A stretch of DNA of 15,353 bases from Verrucomicrobiota bacterium (GCA_026397855.1 JAPLUA010000016.1:1-15353); one strand, 5' to 3'. Shown: positions 6,713 through 15,162, counted from the stretch's first letter. Program-made: numbers and translations. The notes: generated from the sequence alone by a model not told the origin.

Positions 6713-8629
6713 TTGAATACCCGCAATCTCGAGTGTGACGTGCTGGTTGCCGGCGGTGGAATCGCCGGGGTGGTGTGCAGCCTCGCGGCAGCGCGGTTGG
6801 GGGCGCGGGTGATCCTGTGCCAGGACCGGCCTGTGCTCGGAGGCAATGCCTCGAGCGAAATCCGGATGCACATTGTGGGGGCTACAGGGCTGACCGGTGG
6901 CCGGGCGCTTGAAACCGAGCTTCGGGAGGGAGGCATCATCGAGGAACTCCGTCTCGAACTTGCCGTGAATAACCCGCAGCGTTCCCCCTCGATGATGGAC
7001 CTGCTGCTGTATGATAAATGCCGCCGCGAGCCCAACCTCACGCTGCTGCTCAACACCGCCGTGGTTGGCACCACTGTCAAAGACGCCCTGATTCAAAGCG
7101 TGCAGGCGGTGAACCAGAACGCCGAGACCCGCTTCGGCATCTCGGCGCGGGTCTTTGTAGATTGCACCGGGGATGGGCGGCTGGGGGTGGAGGCCGGCGC
7201 CCCCTTCAACCAGGGGCGGGAAGGCCGCGACGAGCACAGCGAAAACCTGGCCCCGGCCAAGGGCGATCAGCGGACCCTGGGCTCAACTCTGCTGTTCCAG
7301 GCGCGGCAGCACGATCGGCCAATGCCGTTCGCCCCCCCGCCCTGGGCCCGGCGTTTCCAGCCGGAGGATTTCAAGCTCCGCCCCTTCGGGCGGCCTGGCT
7401 TCGACCTGGGCCTCGAATACGGCTACTGGTGGGTCGAGTGGGGCGGGTGCCTCGACACGATCCGGGACAGCGAGCGCATCCGGGACGAACTGCTGGCAAT
7501 CGTCCTGGGAGTGTGGCACCACATCAAGAACGAGTCGGGCGTTGACGCCTCGCGCTGGGCCCTGGAGTGGGTGGGCTTTCTTCCGGGCAAACGCGAGAGC
7601 CGCCGCTTCATCGGCCAGCATGTGCTGAGCGAAAGCGACTTGCTGGCTTCACAGGCTTTCCCCGATGCGATCGCCTACGGCGGTTGGCCGATGGACCTGC
7701 ATCCGCCCGAGGGTGTGGACGCGCCCGAATTGCCCCCCTGCGCCCAGCATCTCCTGCCCTTTCTCTACGACATCCCCTTGCGCGCGTGCGTTTCAGCGGG
7801 GCCGGGGAATCTCATGTTTGCCGGGCGCAATCTCTCAGCCACTCACGTTGCCTTTTCGTCCACCCGGGTGATGGCGACTTGCGCGGTTGTCGGGCAGGGA
7901 GTGGGCACTGCGGCCGCGCTGGCGGTGCGGGAAAACGTGCAGCCGGCAGAGCTTGCCGCGCGGCCGGAACTCATGCGTGGGATCCAGCAACAACTGCTCC
8001 GGGATGACTGCTACCTGACTGGCATCCGCAACGAGGACGCCGCGGACCTGGTCCGCGCAGCCGACTCCATCACCGCTTCGAACGCGCTGCCGAAAGCCGG
8101 CCCCGACCTGGTCCGCAGCGGACAGTCCCGGTCCGTGCATGGCAACAGCCCGGTCGGCGCAGGGCTGGCTGACGAGCAGGTCCTCGAAGCCCCCGATTCA
8201 CCTCACCGCGCCGGCCTCATTCGCGCGCCGGCCGGTCGCGCCTTCCCCGGCCTGCATCGCTGGATGAGCGATCCCGCGCACGGCCTCCCTGCCTGGCTGG
8301 AAATCCGGTGGGCCCAGCCGGTGTCCATCGGCGAGATCATCCTGGTGTTTGATACCGGCCTGCATCGGCTCCTCACACTCTCCCAGGCCGAGGGCTACAC
8401 GCGGAAGATGCTCTGGGGCCAGCCCCAGCCTGAGACGATCCGCGATTACACGCTGGAAGTGCAGACGCCGGCCGGTTGGAGAGAGATTGCCCGTGTGGAT
8501 GGAAACTACCAGCGGAGGCGGGCGCACCGGCTGCTGGCTCCCGTGGCCGCCACCGCCTTGCGCGTCATTGTTACCGCCACCAACGGCCTTGATCACGCCC
8601 GCCTCTGCGAGGTTCGCGCCTATTCCTGA
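6713..8629 (+). CDS. FAD-dependent oxidoreductase with C-terminal discoidin-like domain
   Basis: This is a 638-residue flavoprotein of the FAD_oxidored family common in Planctomycetota and Verrucomicrobiota. CDVLVAGGGIAGVVCSLAAARLGARVILCQDRP (8-40) is the Rossmann FAD site (GGGIAG), followed by VLGGNASSEIRMHI, a near-diagnostic block. VFVDCTGDGRLGVEAGAPFNQGREG (about 145-170) and GNLMFAGRNLSATHVAFSSTRVMATCAVVGQGVGTAAALA (about 365-405) are the later flavin-contact segments. From about residue 515 on, PAWLEIRWAQPVSIGEIILVFDT through IRDYTLEVQTPAGWREIARVDGNYQRRRAH to LRVIVTATNG..ARLCEVRAYS matches a coagulation-factor 5/8 C (discoidin)-like beta-sandwich, a carbohydrate-binding type. The start is a TTG at 6713 because an in-frame stop lies 24 nt upstream and no ATG fits. 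No signal peptide is evident. Neighbouring aldolase and symporter suggest carbohydrate oxidation; the substrate is unknown. Confidence 0.88.
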   Translation: MNTRNLECDVLVAGGGIAGVVCSLAAARLGARVILCQDRPVLGGNASSEIRMHIVGATGLTGGRALETELREGGIIEELRLELAVNNPQRSPSMMDLLLYDKCRREPNLTLLLNTAVVGTTVKDALIQSVQAVNQNAETRFGISARVFVDCTGDGRLGVEAGAPFNQGREGRDEHSENLAPAKGDQRTLGSTLLFQARQHDRPMPFAPPPWARRFQPEDFKLRPFGRPGFDLGLEYGYWWVEWGGCLDTIRDSERIRDELLAIVLGVWHHIKNESGVDASRWALEWVGFLPGKRESRRFIGQHVLSESDLLASQAFPDAIAYGGWPMDLHPPEGVDAPELPPCAQHLLPFLYDIPLRACVSAGPGNLMFAGRNLSATHVAFSSTRVMATCAVVGQGVGTAAALAVRENVQPAELAARPELMRGIQQQLLRDDCYLTGIRNEDAADLVRAADSITASNALPKAGPDLVRSGQSRSVHGNSPVGAGLADEQVLEAPDSPHRAGLIRAPAGRAFPGLHRWMSDPAHGLPAWLEIRWAQPVSIGEIILVFDTGLHRLLTLSQAEGYTRKMLWGQPQPETIRDYTLEVQTPAGWREIARVDGNYQRRRAHRLLAPVAATALRVIVTATNGLDHARLCEVRAYS

Positions 8630-8655
8630 ACCATGGACCAGCTCCATTGCCCGGG

Positions 8656-10197
8656 ATGAAAGACATGACTCTCAGATGGGGGGATTGGGCGGCCGTGGCG
8701 GTGTATTTTGCGATCACCCTGCTCATTGGCTGGCGGGCCAAAGCGCGGCAGGGCAATGCGACCGATTACTTCCTGGACAGCCGGCGGACCCACTGGATCA
8801 TCGCCGGCGTCAGCCTCTACGCCACCCTATTCAGCACCGTTAGCTTCGTCGGCATGCCCGGGGAAGCCTACAAGAACGGCGTGCTCTATGGTCTGTATTC
8901 GTTCGGATACTTTCTCTTCACGCCGCTGGCCATGTGGCTGCTGCTCCGGTTCTTCTACGACACGCGATCCTTCACCGCCTACGAATACCTGGAGCGGCGC
9001 TATGACGGCAGGGTGCGCACCCTGGGCGCGATCCTCTTTCTCGGGGCGCGGTTGCTGTCCGGCGCCACGGTCCTCTACGCGGCAGCGAGGATCTTCGAGA
9101 CGCTGGTGGGGTGGAACGCTGGCGCGACCATCCTGGTTGTCGGCCTCTTCACGATCTACTACTGCTACGTCGGCGGCATGCGGGCCATCATGCTCACGGA
9201 CTTCATGCAAACAGCCGTGATCCTGCTCGGATTGGGCTGCATCCTGTTCAAACTGCTGGCATTGGCCGGCTTCGACCTGGGTGCGGTGTGGCAAAATGCC
9301 GCGGGGCAGGGCAAGACCTTCGGGCAGGTGCTGAAGCCGGAGTTTTACACCCTCGACCCGCACGCGCGCTTCACGTTCTGGGTATGGCTGGCGATGTCGG
9401 TGCTGGCGCCGCTGAACAACTACGGCACCGACCAGTTGGTGGTGCAACGCCTGCTCTCCACCAACAGCTATGCTAGCGCCAGGCGCGCTATCTGGCTCAA
9501 GACCGCCGCCGCCTTGCCGCTTTCCGCATCGTTCTACCTGGTTGGCCTGCTGCTGCTCTACTACTACCAGCGAGTCGCGCCTCCGCCGCCGAAGGTTGAG
9601 GCCGACCAGGTCCTGGGGCTTTTCATCAGCCAACACCTGCCCCAGCCGGTGCCGGGCTTGGTGGTGGCCGCTTTGCTGGCGGCACTGATGTCCACCATCA
9701 GCTCCACCGTGGGCTCGCTGGCCACGGTAGGCACGGTGGACCTGGTTCAAAGATTCAGCCGTGCCGAACTCAGCCATGAGAAGGTGCTTGCGCTTGGCAA
9801 ATGGTTCACGGTGGGCGGCGGTGTGCTGACTATTGCGCTGGCGTTGGCCCTGGTCTTCGTCGGGCAACGCACGGAAACCACCGTGGTCGAGGTGGCGAAC
9901 GTTTGCAACTCGCTCTGGGGCGTGCTCCTTGTCGTGGTGCTGGCCGGCATTTTCACTTCGTGGGCCACCGCCCGGGCGGCCTTCGTGGCGCTGCTTTTAG
10001 GGATCGCCATGAACGCTACGCTCCCGTGGTTCTTTTACTTCGGCACCCCGCCGGCCGAGCGCATCAGTTTTGCCTGGGTAGGCTTGCCCGGCATGGCCGT
10101 CGCCACGCTGGTGGTGCTGGCGGGCAGCCTTCTGGACGGCCGCAAGACCCGCCAACTGGCCGGGTTGACCTGGAAACAACAAGCTAGCAAACCCTGA
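8656..10197 (+). CDS. Sodium:solute symporter (SSS family) membrane transporter
   Basis: This is a 513-residue inner-membrane protein with about 13 hydrophobic segments, the normal number for the SSS family (SGLT/PutP/sialic acid transporters), which drives uptake with a sodium gradient. AKARQGNATDYFLDSRRTHWIIAGVSLYATLFSTVSFVGMPGEAYKNG is the characteristic block after the first membrane segment. YEYLERRYDGRVRTLGAILFL, GGMRAIMLTDFMQT and AALLAALMSTISSTVGSLATVGTVDL (the sodium-site region with its Ser/Thr-rich turn) follow. The start is uncertain: ATG 8656, ATG 8665 and TTG 8647 lie close together; 8656 is used, and 8665 (MTLRWGDWAAVAVYF) is equally good. It follows the FAD oxidoreductase by about 26 nt. 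The likely cargo is a sugar or sugar acid handled by the two upstream enzymes (inference from position). Confidence 0.92.
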   Translation: MKDMTLRWGDWAAVAVYFAITLLIGWRAKARQGNATDYFLDSRRTHWIIAGVSLYATLFSTVSFVGMPGEAYKNGVLYGLYSFGYFLFTPLAMWLLLRFFYDTRSFTAYEYLERRYDGRVRTLGAILFLGARLLSGATVLYAAARIFETLVGWNAGATILVVGLFTIYYCYVGGMRAIMLTDFMQTAVILLGLGCILFKLLALAGFDLGAVWQNAAGQGKTFGQVLKPEFYTLDPHARFTFWVWLAMSVLAPLNNYGTDQLVVQRLLSTNSYASARRAIWLKTAAALPLSASFYLVGLLLLYYYQRVAPPPPKVEADQVLGLFISQHLPQPVPGLVVAALLAALMSTISSTVGSLATVGTVDLVQRFSRAELSHEKVLALGKWFTVGGGVLTIALALALVFVGQRTETTVVEVANVCNSLWGVLLVVVLAGIFTSWATARAAFVALLLGIAMNATLPWFFYFGTPPAERISFAWVGLPGMAVATLVVLAGSLLDGRKTRQLAGLTWKQQASKP

Positions 10198-10202
10198 AAC
10201 CG

Positions 10203-10216
10203 CCAGAAGCCAGAAG
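10203..10216. repeat. Two-copy 7-bp tandem repeat (CCAGAAG)
   Basis: CCAGAAG occurs twice in tandem at 10203-10209 and 10210-10216, in the 32-nt gap between the symporter stop and the TTG start of mutY. Two copies of a heptamer could arise by chance, but the same period of seven is seen in the arrays inside mfd, 1.6 kb away. Confidence 0.5.
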
Positions 10217-10229
10217 AATCGTTGTCGCC

Positions 10230-11405
10230 TTGCTGAATTGGTATTCGGCAAACGCAAGGGATCTGCCTTGGAGACGTGAGCCGTATAGAACCGACCCTTA
10301 CGCCATCTACGTCTCCGAAGTCATGCTGCAGCAGACGCAAGTGAAGACGGTGCTGCCGTATTGGGAACGGTGGATGCGCGAATTGCCGGATATCGCTGCC
10401 CTGGCGCGGGTTCCCCCGGAGAAGCTCCACAAGCTTTGGGAAGGGCTGGGCTACTACACTCGCGTGAGGAACATGCAGCGGACGGCCCAACTCGTCATTG
10501 AACAGCATGGCGGCAGGTTCCCGGACGACCTCGGGCAACTGCTCGAACTGCCGGGGATTGGCCGCTACACGGCGGGGGCGGTTTGCAGCATCGCCTTCAA
10601 TCAGCCCAGGCCGATCCTCGACGGGAATGTGGCGCGGGTGCTGAGCCGCCTGTTCGGCATCGCCGGGAACGTGCGCGAAACTGCCACCCGTGAGACGCTA
10701 TGGCAGATCGCCGGGGACCTAGTGCTGCGGGCATCCGAGGAGGCTTCAGGCAAGGGACGCCGCGCCTCGGACTTCAACCAGTCGTTGATGGAGTTGGGGG
10801 CGCTGGTATGCGCTCCCCGGCAACCGCGCTGCGGCGATTGCCCTGTCGCGGGGTGCTGCGTCGCGCTGCGGCAGGATCGCGTGCAGGAGCTGCCGTGCAT
10901 GGGGCCGCGCGCCCCTGCCACGCCGCGTCGCTTTATCGCCTTCGTCGCCCGGAACCGTGCCCGCTTCCTGGTCCGCCAACGGCCGGCCGGAGGAGTGAAC
11001 GCGCACCTGTGGGAGTTCCCCAACGTTGAACTGGGGCCCGCCCAAGCCTGCCATCAGAATGATGCCGGGGCTGTGGGGCGTGCCCGGAGTTCACGCCCTG
11101 GCGTCGCTGCGCCACCGGACAGCCTGGAGGCTGACCTCCAGCCCGCGCTATCCCCGATCACAGTAAGTCTGGCGGCGCTCGGCGCCCTGGGAGTTGTCCC
11201 GGAAGCGCTTGAGCCTCTCTGCACTATCCGGCATTCCATCACCCGCTACCGCATAACCCTGACGGTTTATCAGGCTGGCGGCCTCCGACCGCATGGGGTG
11301 GCCCGGGCAAAAGGCCAATGGCTCGCGCGCAACGAATTGAGCGGCCTGGCCTTTGCAAGTGCCCACAAGCAGATCCTGCGTCGTCTCGGACTGTTGCAGC
11401 GGTGA
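10230..11405 (+). CDS. mutY: A/G-specific adenine glycosylase MutY
   Basis: MutY removes adenine mispaired with 8-oxoguanine, starting base excision repair. The HhH-GPD glycosylase domain has the catalytic Glu30 in VSEVMLQQTQV, the helix-hairpin-helix LPGIGRYTAGAV (107-118) and the catalytic Asp131 in PILDGNVARVLSRLFG. The [4Fe-4S] cysteines are C194-X6-C201-X2-C204-X5-C210. The C-terminal NUDIX-like recognition domain starts near residue 230 (RRFIAFVARNRARFLVRQRP..HLWEFPNVEL). About 40 residues (268-311) rich in Ala, Pro and Arg interrupt that domain, making the protein 391 residues instead of about 350. The only standard start fitting the frame is TTG 10230. The frame is open for 42 nt more upstream and reads EARRIVVALLNWYS, so the real start could be a rarer codon. 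It follows the symporter by 32 nt and converges on mfd with 13 nt between stops. Confidence 0.95.
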   Translation: MLNWYSANARDLPWRREPYRTDPYAIYVSEVMLQQTQVKTVLPYWERWMRELPDIAALARVPPEKLHKLWEGLGYYTRVRNMQRTAQLVIEQHGGRFPDDLGQLLELPGIGRYTAGAVCSIAFNQPRPILDGNVARVLSRLFGIAGNVRETATRETLWQIAGDLVLRASEEASGKGRRASDFNQSLMELGALVCAPRQPRCGDCPVAGCCVALRQDRVQELPCMGPRAPATPRRFIAFVARNRARFLVRQRPAGGVNAHLWEFPNVELGPAQACHQNDAGAVGRARSSRPGVAAPPDSLEADLQPALSPITVSLAALGALGVVPEALEPLCTIRHSITRYRITLTVYQAGGLRPHGVARAKGQWLARNELSGLAFASAHKQILRRLGLLQR

Positions 11406-11418
11406 CTGTCCCCAGCCC

Positions 11419-14400
11419 TCAGAGCGCCATGAGCAGCTTCTTGATCTCCTTCAGTCGCGCGGGTGCCGCTTTGGCTGTGAGGCGGGGGAATTTGCTGCCC
11501 ACCATGATGTAGTCGTTGTTGCGGGTGAGCATCAGCTTGTCTTCCTTCACCTCGATCGCCGTGACGCCTCGCTCGCCCGCCAGGGCCTTGGTTTCCGCCA
11601 CCTGCAACAAAAGCCCCAGGGCCGGCGGCAGCGGGCCAAACCGGTCGCGCAGCTCCGTCTCCAGGCCCTGGATGGCAGGTTTGTCCGTTGCCTGCGCCAG
11701 CTTCCGATAGACCTCGATCCGCTGGCGAGAATCAGAGATGTATTGGAAAGGGATGTAGGCGGAGGCGGGGGTGCGTGATGCGTGATGCGTGATGCGTGAA
11801 CCGGCGTCCGCGGTCCCTGGTCCGTGGTCCGTAGTCCGTGGTCCGTGGTCCCCAGTCCTCGGCCTGTCCCCGAGCGGGCTGAGCGCCAGGAAATCCAGGG
11901 CTACCCTCACCTCAATCCGTGGCTTGACCTTCTCACCCTTCAACGACGAGACGCTTTGCTTGAGCAGTTGGCAGTAGAGGTCGAAGCCGACCGCCGTGAT
12001 GTGCCCGCTCTGCTCCGATCCGAGAAGGTTGCCCGCGCCGCGGATTTCCAGGTCGCGCATGGCGATCTTGAAGCCGCTGCCGAGCGTCGCGTATTGCTTG
12101 ATCGCGCTCAGCCGTTTACGCACGTCGGTGAGCAGGCTCCCGTGCCGGGGCAGCAGCAGGTAGGCGTAGGCCTGGTGCTTGTAGCGGCCCACGCGCCCCC
12201 GCAGTTGATACAGGTCGCTCAGCCCGAAGCGGTCTGCGCGATCAATGATGATCGTGTTCGCGTTGGGTATATCCAGCCCGCTCTCAATGATCGTGGTGGA
12301 TAGGAGCACATCGGCCTCGCCGTTGACGAACTTAGTCATGACCTCCTCCAGGTCGTCGCTGTGCATCTGGCCGTGCCCCACGATGACCCGCGCCTCCGGC
12401 AGGAGCGTCCGGAGCTTCTGGGCCATTGACTCGATGGTCATCACCCGGTTGTGCAGGAAGAAGACCTGCCCGCCGCGGTTGAGCTCCCGCTGGATGGCGT
12501 CCCGGATCACGCGCTCGTCATAGGCGGTCACGATCGTCTCCACCGGCAGGCGGTCGTGGGGCGGGGTCTGGATGGTGCTCATGTCGCGCGCGCCCGTCAG
12601 CGCCAGGTAGAGCGTGCGGGGGATCGGGGTGGCGCTGAGGGTGAGCACGTCCACGAGCTGGCGGAGCATCTTGAACTTCTCTTTGTGCATCACGCCAAAC
12701 CGCTGCTCTTCGTCAATCACCACCAGCCCCAGGTCCTTGAACGCAATGTCCGCCTGCAGCAGCCGGTGTGTGCCGATCACGATATCCACGGCGCCCGCCG
12801 CCAGGTCCTGCACCACGCGTTCCTGGGCGCGGCGGGTGCGGAACCGCGAGAGCAGCTCGATCCGCACCGGGTAGTCGGCCATCCGCTCCCGGAATGTATT
12901 GAAGTGCTGCTGTGCGAGCACGGTCGTCGGGACCAACACCGCGGCCTGCTTGCCGCCCATCACCGCCTTGAACGCCGCGCGAATGCCGACCTCCGTCTTG
13001 CCGAACCCGACATCCCCGCAGATCAGGCGGTCCATCGGCTTGGGGCGCTCCATATCGGCCTTGGTCTCGACAATGGCGGTCATCTGGTCGCGGGTCTCCT
13101 GGTAAATGAACGAGCCCTCGAACTCGCGCTGCCAGGTCGCATCCGCGGCAAAGGCATGTCCCGGCTGCGATTCGCGCGCCGCCTGGATGGCGAGCAGGTC
13201 GCTGGCCACGTCGCGCACCGCCCGCTCGGCCTGCTCCTTGGCCTTCGCCCAGCGCGTGCCCCCCAGCGTGTTCAGCGGCGGGCTCGCCTTGCCGGTGCCG
13301 ACATACTTGCTCACCAGGTGGGCCTCCGTGACCGGCACATAGAGCCTGGGCGGCGGCTGGGCCGGATCGCCCGGGGCATACTCGATCACCAGGCATTCCT
13401 GGCCGGCGTTGGCGTTCGCCCCCGTTCCCTCAGTCGGCTTGACCCCCGCGCCGATCGGCAGAACCTGCAAGCCGCTATAGCGCCCTATGCCGTGCTGCAA
13501 ATGCACCACGTAGTCGCCCTCCTCCAGTTCGGTGAAGTCAATGTCGAGCGCCGACCTCGCAGCCTGGGCATGGGGCGACTTCAGCCGCCGCGGCCGCTGC
13601 ACCTTGTAACGCCCGAAAATCTCCGCATCGGTCACAACCACCAGCCTGGCCGTGTCGCACAGAAAGCCGCGGCCAATGGCCCCGATATGAGTTTGAAGCC
13701 CGGTCTCCAGGGCGTAAGACTGGCCCGGCTGCGCTGGCTTTGGGCTTTGGTCTTTCAGCCCGGGCTCCCCGAATCCGTATTCCTGCCAGATCTCCGCGAA
13801 GCGCTGGCGTTCTCCTTCGTTGTTGCAGAACACGTGCACGGCGTATTCCTGCCGCAGCCAGCGATGCAGCTGTGCAAAGAACTCGCGCCGCTGCATCTCG
13901 GCAACCTGGGGCTCGGGCGCTCTCTCGGGCAGCGGCCGGAAAGCTTCCAGGCTGGCAAATAGCGGGGTGCCGCTGCTCTCGGCGGGCTGGGGTCCTGCGG
14001 GGCTTTCGTCTGCGGCTTCCGACGCATCTTCTTGCAGAGCCAACAGGCCCGGCTCGGCTTCCGTCAATTCCAGGAGGGCCATCCCTCGCCGGCCGGCTTG
14101 CTCTTGCAACGTTTCCCACGGGATGAAAAAAGCGTCCCCTTCGGGAACCTGCCTCGCATAAGCATCCGCGCACTCGGCAAGACGTTCCGGCTCGCAGAGC
14201 AGAAAGAGCGTTTCCGATGGCAGATAATCCAGCAGGGTCCCGAGACGCTGTTCCCCCGAGTGCGACTTGCCGCAGGAGCTCCCAGGCCCGTGGCTGCCGG
14301 GAGGTTTTGCTGCGGGCTGCAGCGCCCCTTCACCTTTCTTCAGCAGGCCCAGCTCGCCGGCGGGCGGAATCGTGACGGCGACAACCTCTTCCCGCGAAAC

Positions 14401-15162
14401 CTGGGTCAGCGGATCGAAGTGGCGCAGGGACTCCAGCTCATCCCCGAAGAACTCCATGCGGACCGGCCACGGGCTGGTGAGCGGATAGACATCGAGGATG
14501 CCGCCGCGCAGGCACATTTCGCCTTTCTGCGTCACGCGGGCCTCGGGCTCGTAGCCTTGCGCTTCGAGCCAGTCCGCCAGGTCCAGCGGGTCAACGCGTC
14601 CGCCCCGGGCGAACGCGCGGGTTCGCTCCGACAGAACGTCGCTCGCAAAGGTGCGTTGCAGCAGCGCAGCCACGCTGGTGACAATGAGCGGCGCAGGCGA
14701 CCGGCTGCCGGCTTGCGGCTTCCCGGCCAAGAGCGCCCGGGTCAGCGCAACGAGCGTCTCCAGCCGCTCGCTGATCACATCCGCATGGGGCAGGCGTGCA
14801 TCGTGCGGCAGGATTTCCCAGGCCGGATAAAACAGCGGCGCGTCCTCTGGAACCGGGTGTTCAGGGCCGGAACATCCCGGCGACGCCGGCACCGGAGGTT
14901 CTCCCGCCAGGCGCAGCCAGGTGCCAACGTCCTCCTGGAAGCTCTCCTGCGTCTTCAGGCCTTCGGCAACCAGGACAATGGGGCGCCCGGGGAAACTGCG
15001 GTGCAGCAGGGCGGCGAGAAACGGCTGCGCGGCGGCGCTGATGCCGGCGCAAGGCAACACTCCCCCCTTCTCCAGTCGCTGTGCGAGCGATTGCACGGCG
15101 GGAGTTTGCGCGACTCTAGCGAACAAGGGGCTTGTCGCCGCGGTTTCCGTATCATGCGCCAA
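11419..15162 (-). CDS. mfd: Transcription-repair coupling factor Mfd
   Basis: Mfd is a 1247-residue SF2 translocase that removes RNA polymerase stalled at DNA damage and recruits UvrA for nucleotide excision repair. The N-terminal UvrB-like module is visible (FYPAWEILPH about 111-120; VDPLDLADWLEAQGYEPEARVTQKGEMCLRGGILDVYP about 190-227). The CarD-like RNA-polymerase-interacting domain follows (DFTELEEGDYVVHLQHGIGRYSGL, about 542-565). The helicase has Walker A GDVGFGKTE (716-724), the DEEQ box (817-820), TLSATPIPRTL and the TRG-type segment GRVGRYKHQAYAYLLLP, then the C-terminal TRCF domain. The start is TTG 15162, as an in-frame TAG lies three codons upstream. Extra segments occur at about 275-305 and 1100-1130; the second is encoded by two 7-bp repeat arrays. 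It converges on mutY. Confidence 0.97.
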   Translation of the reverse strand: MAHDTETAATSPLFARVAQTPAVQSLAQRLEKGGVLPCAGISAAAQPFLAALLHRSFPGRPIVLVAEGLKTQESFQEDVGTWLRLAGEPPVPASPGCSGPEHPVPEDAPLFYPAWEILPHDARLPHADVISERLETLVALTRALLAGKPQAGSRSPAPLIVTSVAALLQRTFASDVLSERTRAFARGGRVDPLDLADWLEAQGYEPEARVTQKGEMCLRGGILDVYPLTSPWPVRMEFFGDELESLRHFDPLTQVSREEVVAVTIPPAGELGLLKKGEGALQPAAKPPGSHGPGSSCGKSHSGEQRLGTLLDYLPSETLFLLCEPERLAECADAYARQVPEGDAFFIPWETLQEQAGRRGMALLELTEAEPGLLALQEDASEAADESPAGPQPAESSGTPLFASLEAFRPLPERAPEPQVAEMQRREFFAQLHRWLRQEYAVHVFCNNEGERQRFAEIWQEYGFGEPGLKDQSPKPAQPGQSYALETGLQTHIGAIGRGFLCDTARLVVVTDAEIFGRYKVQRPRRLKSPHAQAARSALDIDFTELEEGDYVVHLQHGIGRYSGLQVLPIGAGVKPTEGTGANANAGQECLVIEYAPGDPAQPPPRLYVPVTEAHLVSKYVGTGKASPPLNTLGGTRWAKAKEQAERAVRDVASDLLAIQAARESQPGHAFAADATWQREFEGSFIYQETRDQMTAIVETKADMERPKPMDRLICGDVGFGKTEVGIRAAFKAVMGGKQAAVLVPTTVLAQQHFNTFRERMADYPVRIELLSRFRTRRAQERVVQDLAAGAVDIVIGTHRLLQADIAFKDLGLVVIDEEQRFGVMHKEKFKMLRQLVDVLTLSATPIPRTLYLALTGARDMSTIQTPPHDRLPVETIVTAYDERVIRDAIQRELNRGGQVFFLHNRVMTIESMAQKLRTLLPEARVIVGHGQMHSDDLEEVMTKFVNGEADVLLSTTIIESGLDIPNANTIIIDRADRFGLSDLYQLRGRVGRYKHQAYAYLLLPRHGSLLTDVRKRLSAIKQYATLGSGFKIAMRDLEIRGAGNLLGSEQSGHITAVGFDLYCQLLKQSVSSLKGEKVKPRIEVRVALDFLALSPLGDRPRTGDHGPRTTDHGPGTADAGSRITHHASRTPASAYIPFQYISDSRQRIEVYRKLAQATDKPAIQGLETELRDRFGPLPPALGLLLQVAETKALAGERGVTAIEVKEDKLMLTRNNDYIMVGSKFPRLTAKAAPARLKEIKKLLMAL
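11775..11799. repeat. 7-bp tandem array (GTGATGC, 3.6 copies) inside mfd
   Basis: GTGATGC is repeated exactly at 11775, 11782 and 11789, with a further partial GTGA at 11796. On the coding strand it reads as ATCACGC units and encodes RITHHAS-like text near residue 1125 of Mfd. The copies are identical, which suggests recent expansion. Confidence 0.9.
11806..11861. repeat. 7-bp tandem array (GTCCGTG type, 8 units) inside mfd
   Basis: Eight consecutive 7-bp units follow one another: GTCCGCG, GTCCCTG, GTCCGTG, GTCCGTA, GTCCGTG, GTCCGTG, GTCCCCA and GTCCTCG. Because 3 x 7 = 21, the mfd frame reads them as a heptapeptide repeat (DHGPRTT, DHGPGTA). The array lies 6 nt from the GTGATGC array; the two together occupy about 87 nt and keep the mfd frame open. 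Confidence 0.9.

Noticed and set aside
5783..7237. 484-codon minus-strand open frame
   Set aside because: It overlaps the aldolase and oxidoreductase genes, both with clear catalytic motifs; a shadow frame.
11406..11418. Possible bidirectional terminator between mutY and mfd
   Set aside because: The gap is 13 nt and no inverted repeat spans it.
11775..11861. CRISPR array
   Set aside because: The repeats are 7 bp and directly tandem with no spacers; they are simple tandem arrays inside a coding frame.
12451..13962. 503-codon open frame on the plus strand opposite mfd
   Set aside because: It lies fully antisense to strongly conserved Mfd helicase sequence; its Arg/His/Leu-rich translation resembles no family. 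It is a high-GC shadow frame.
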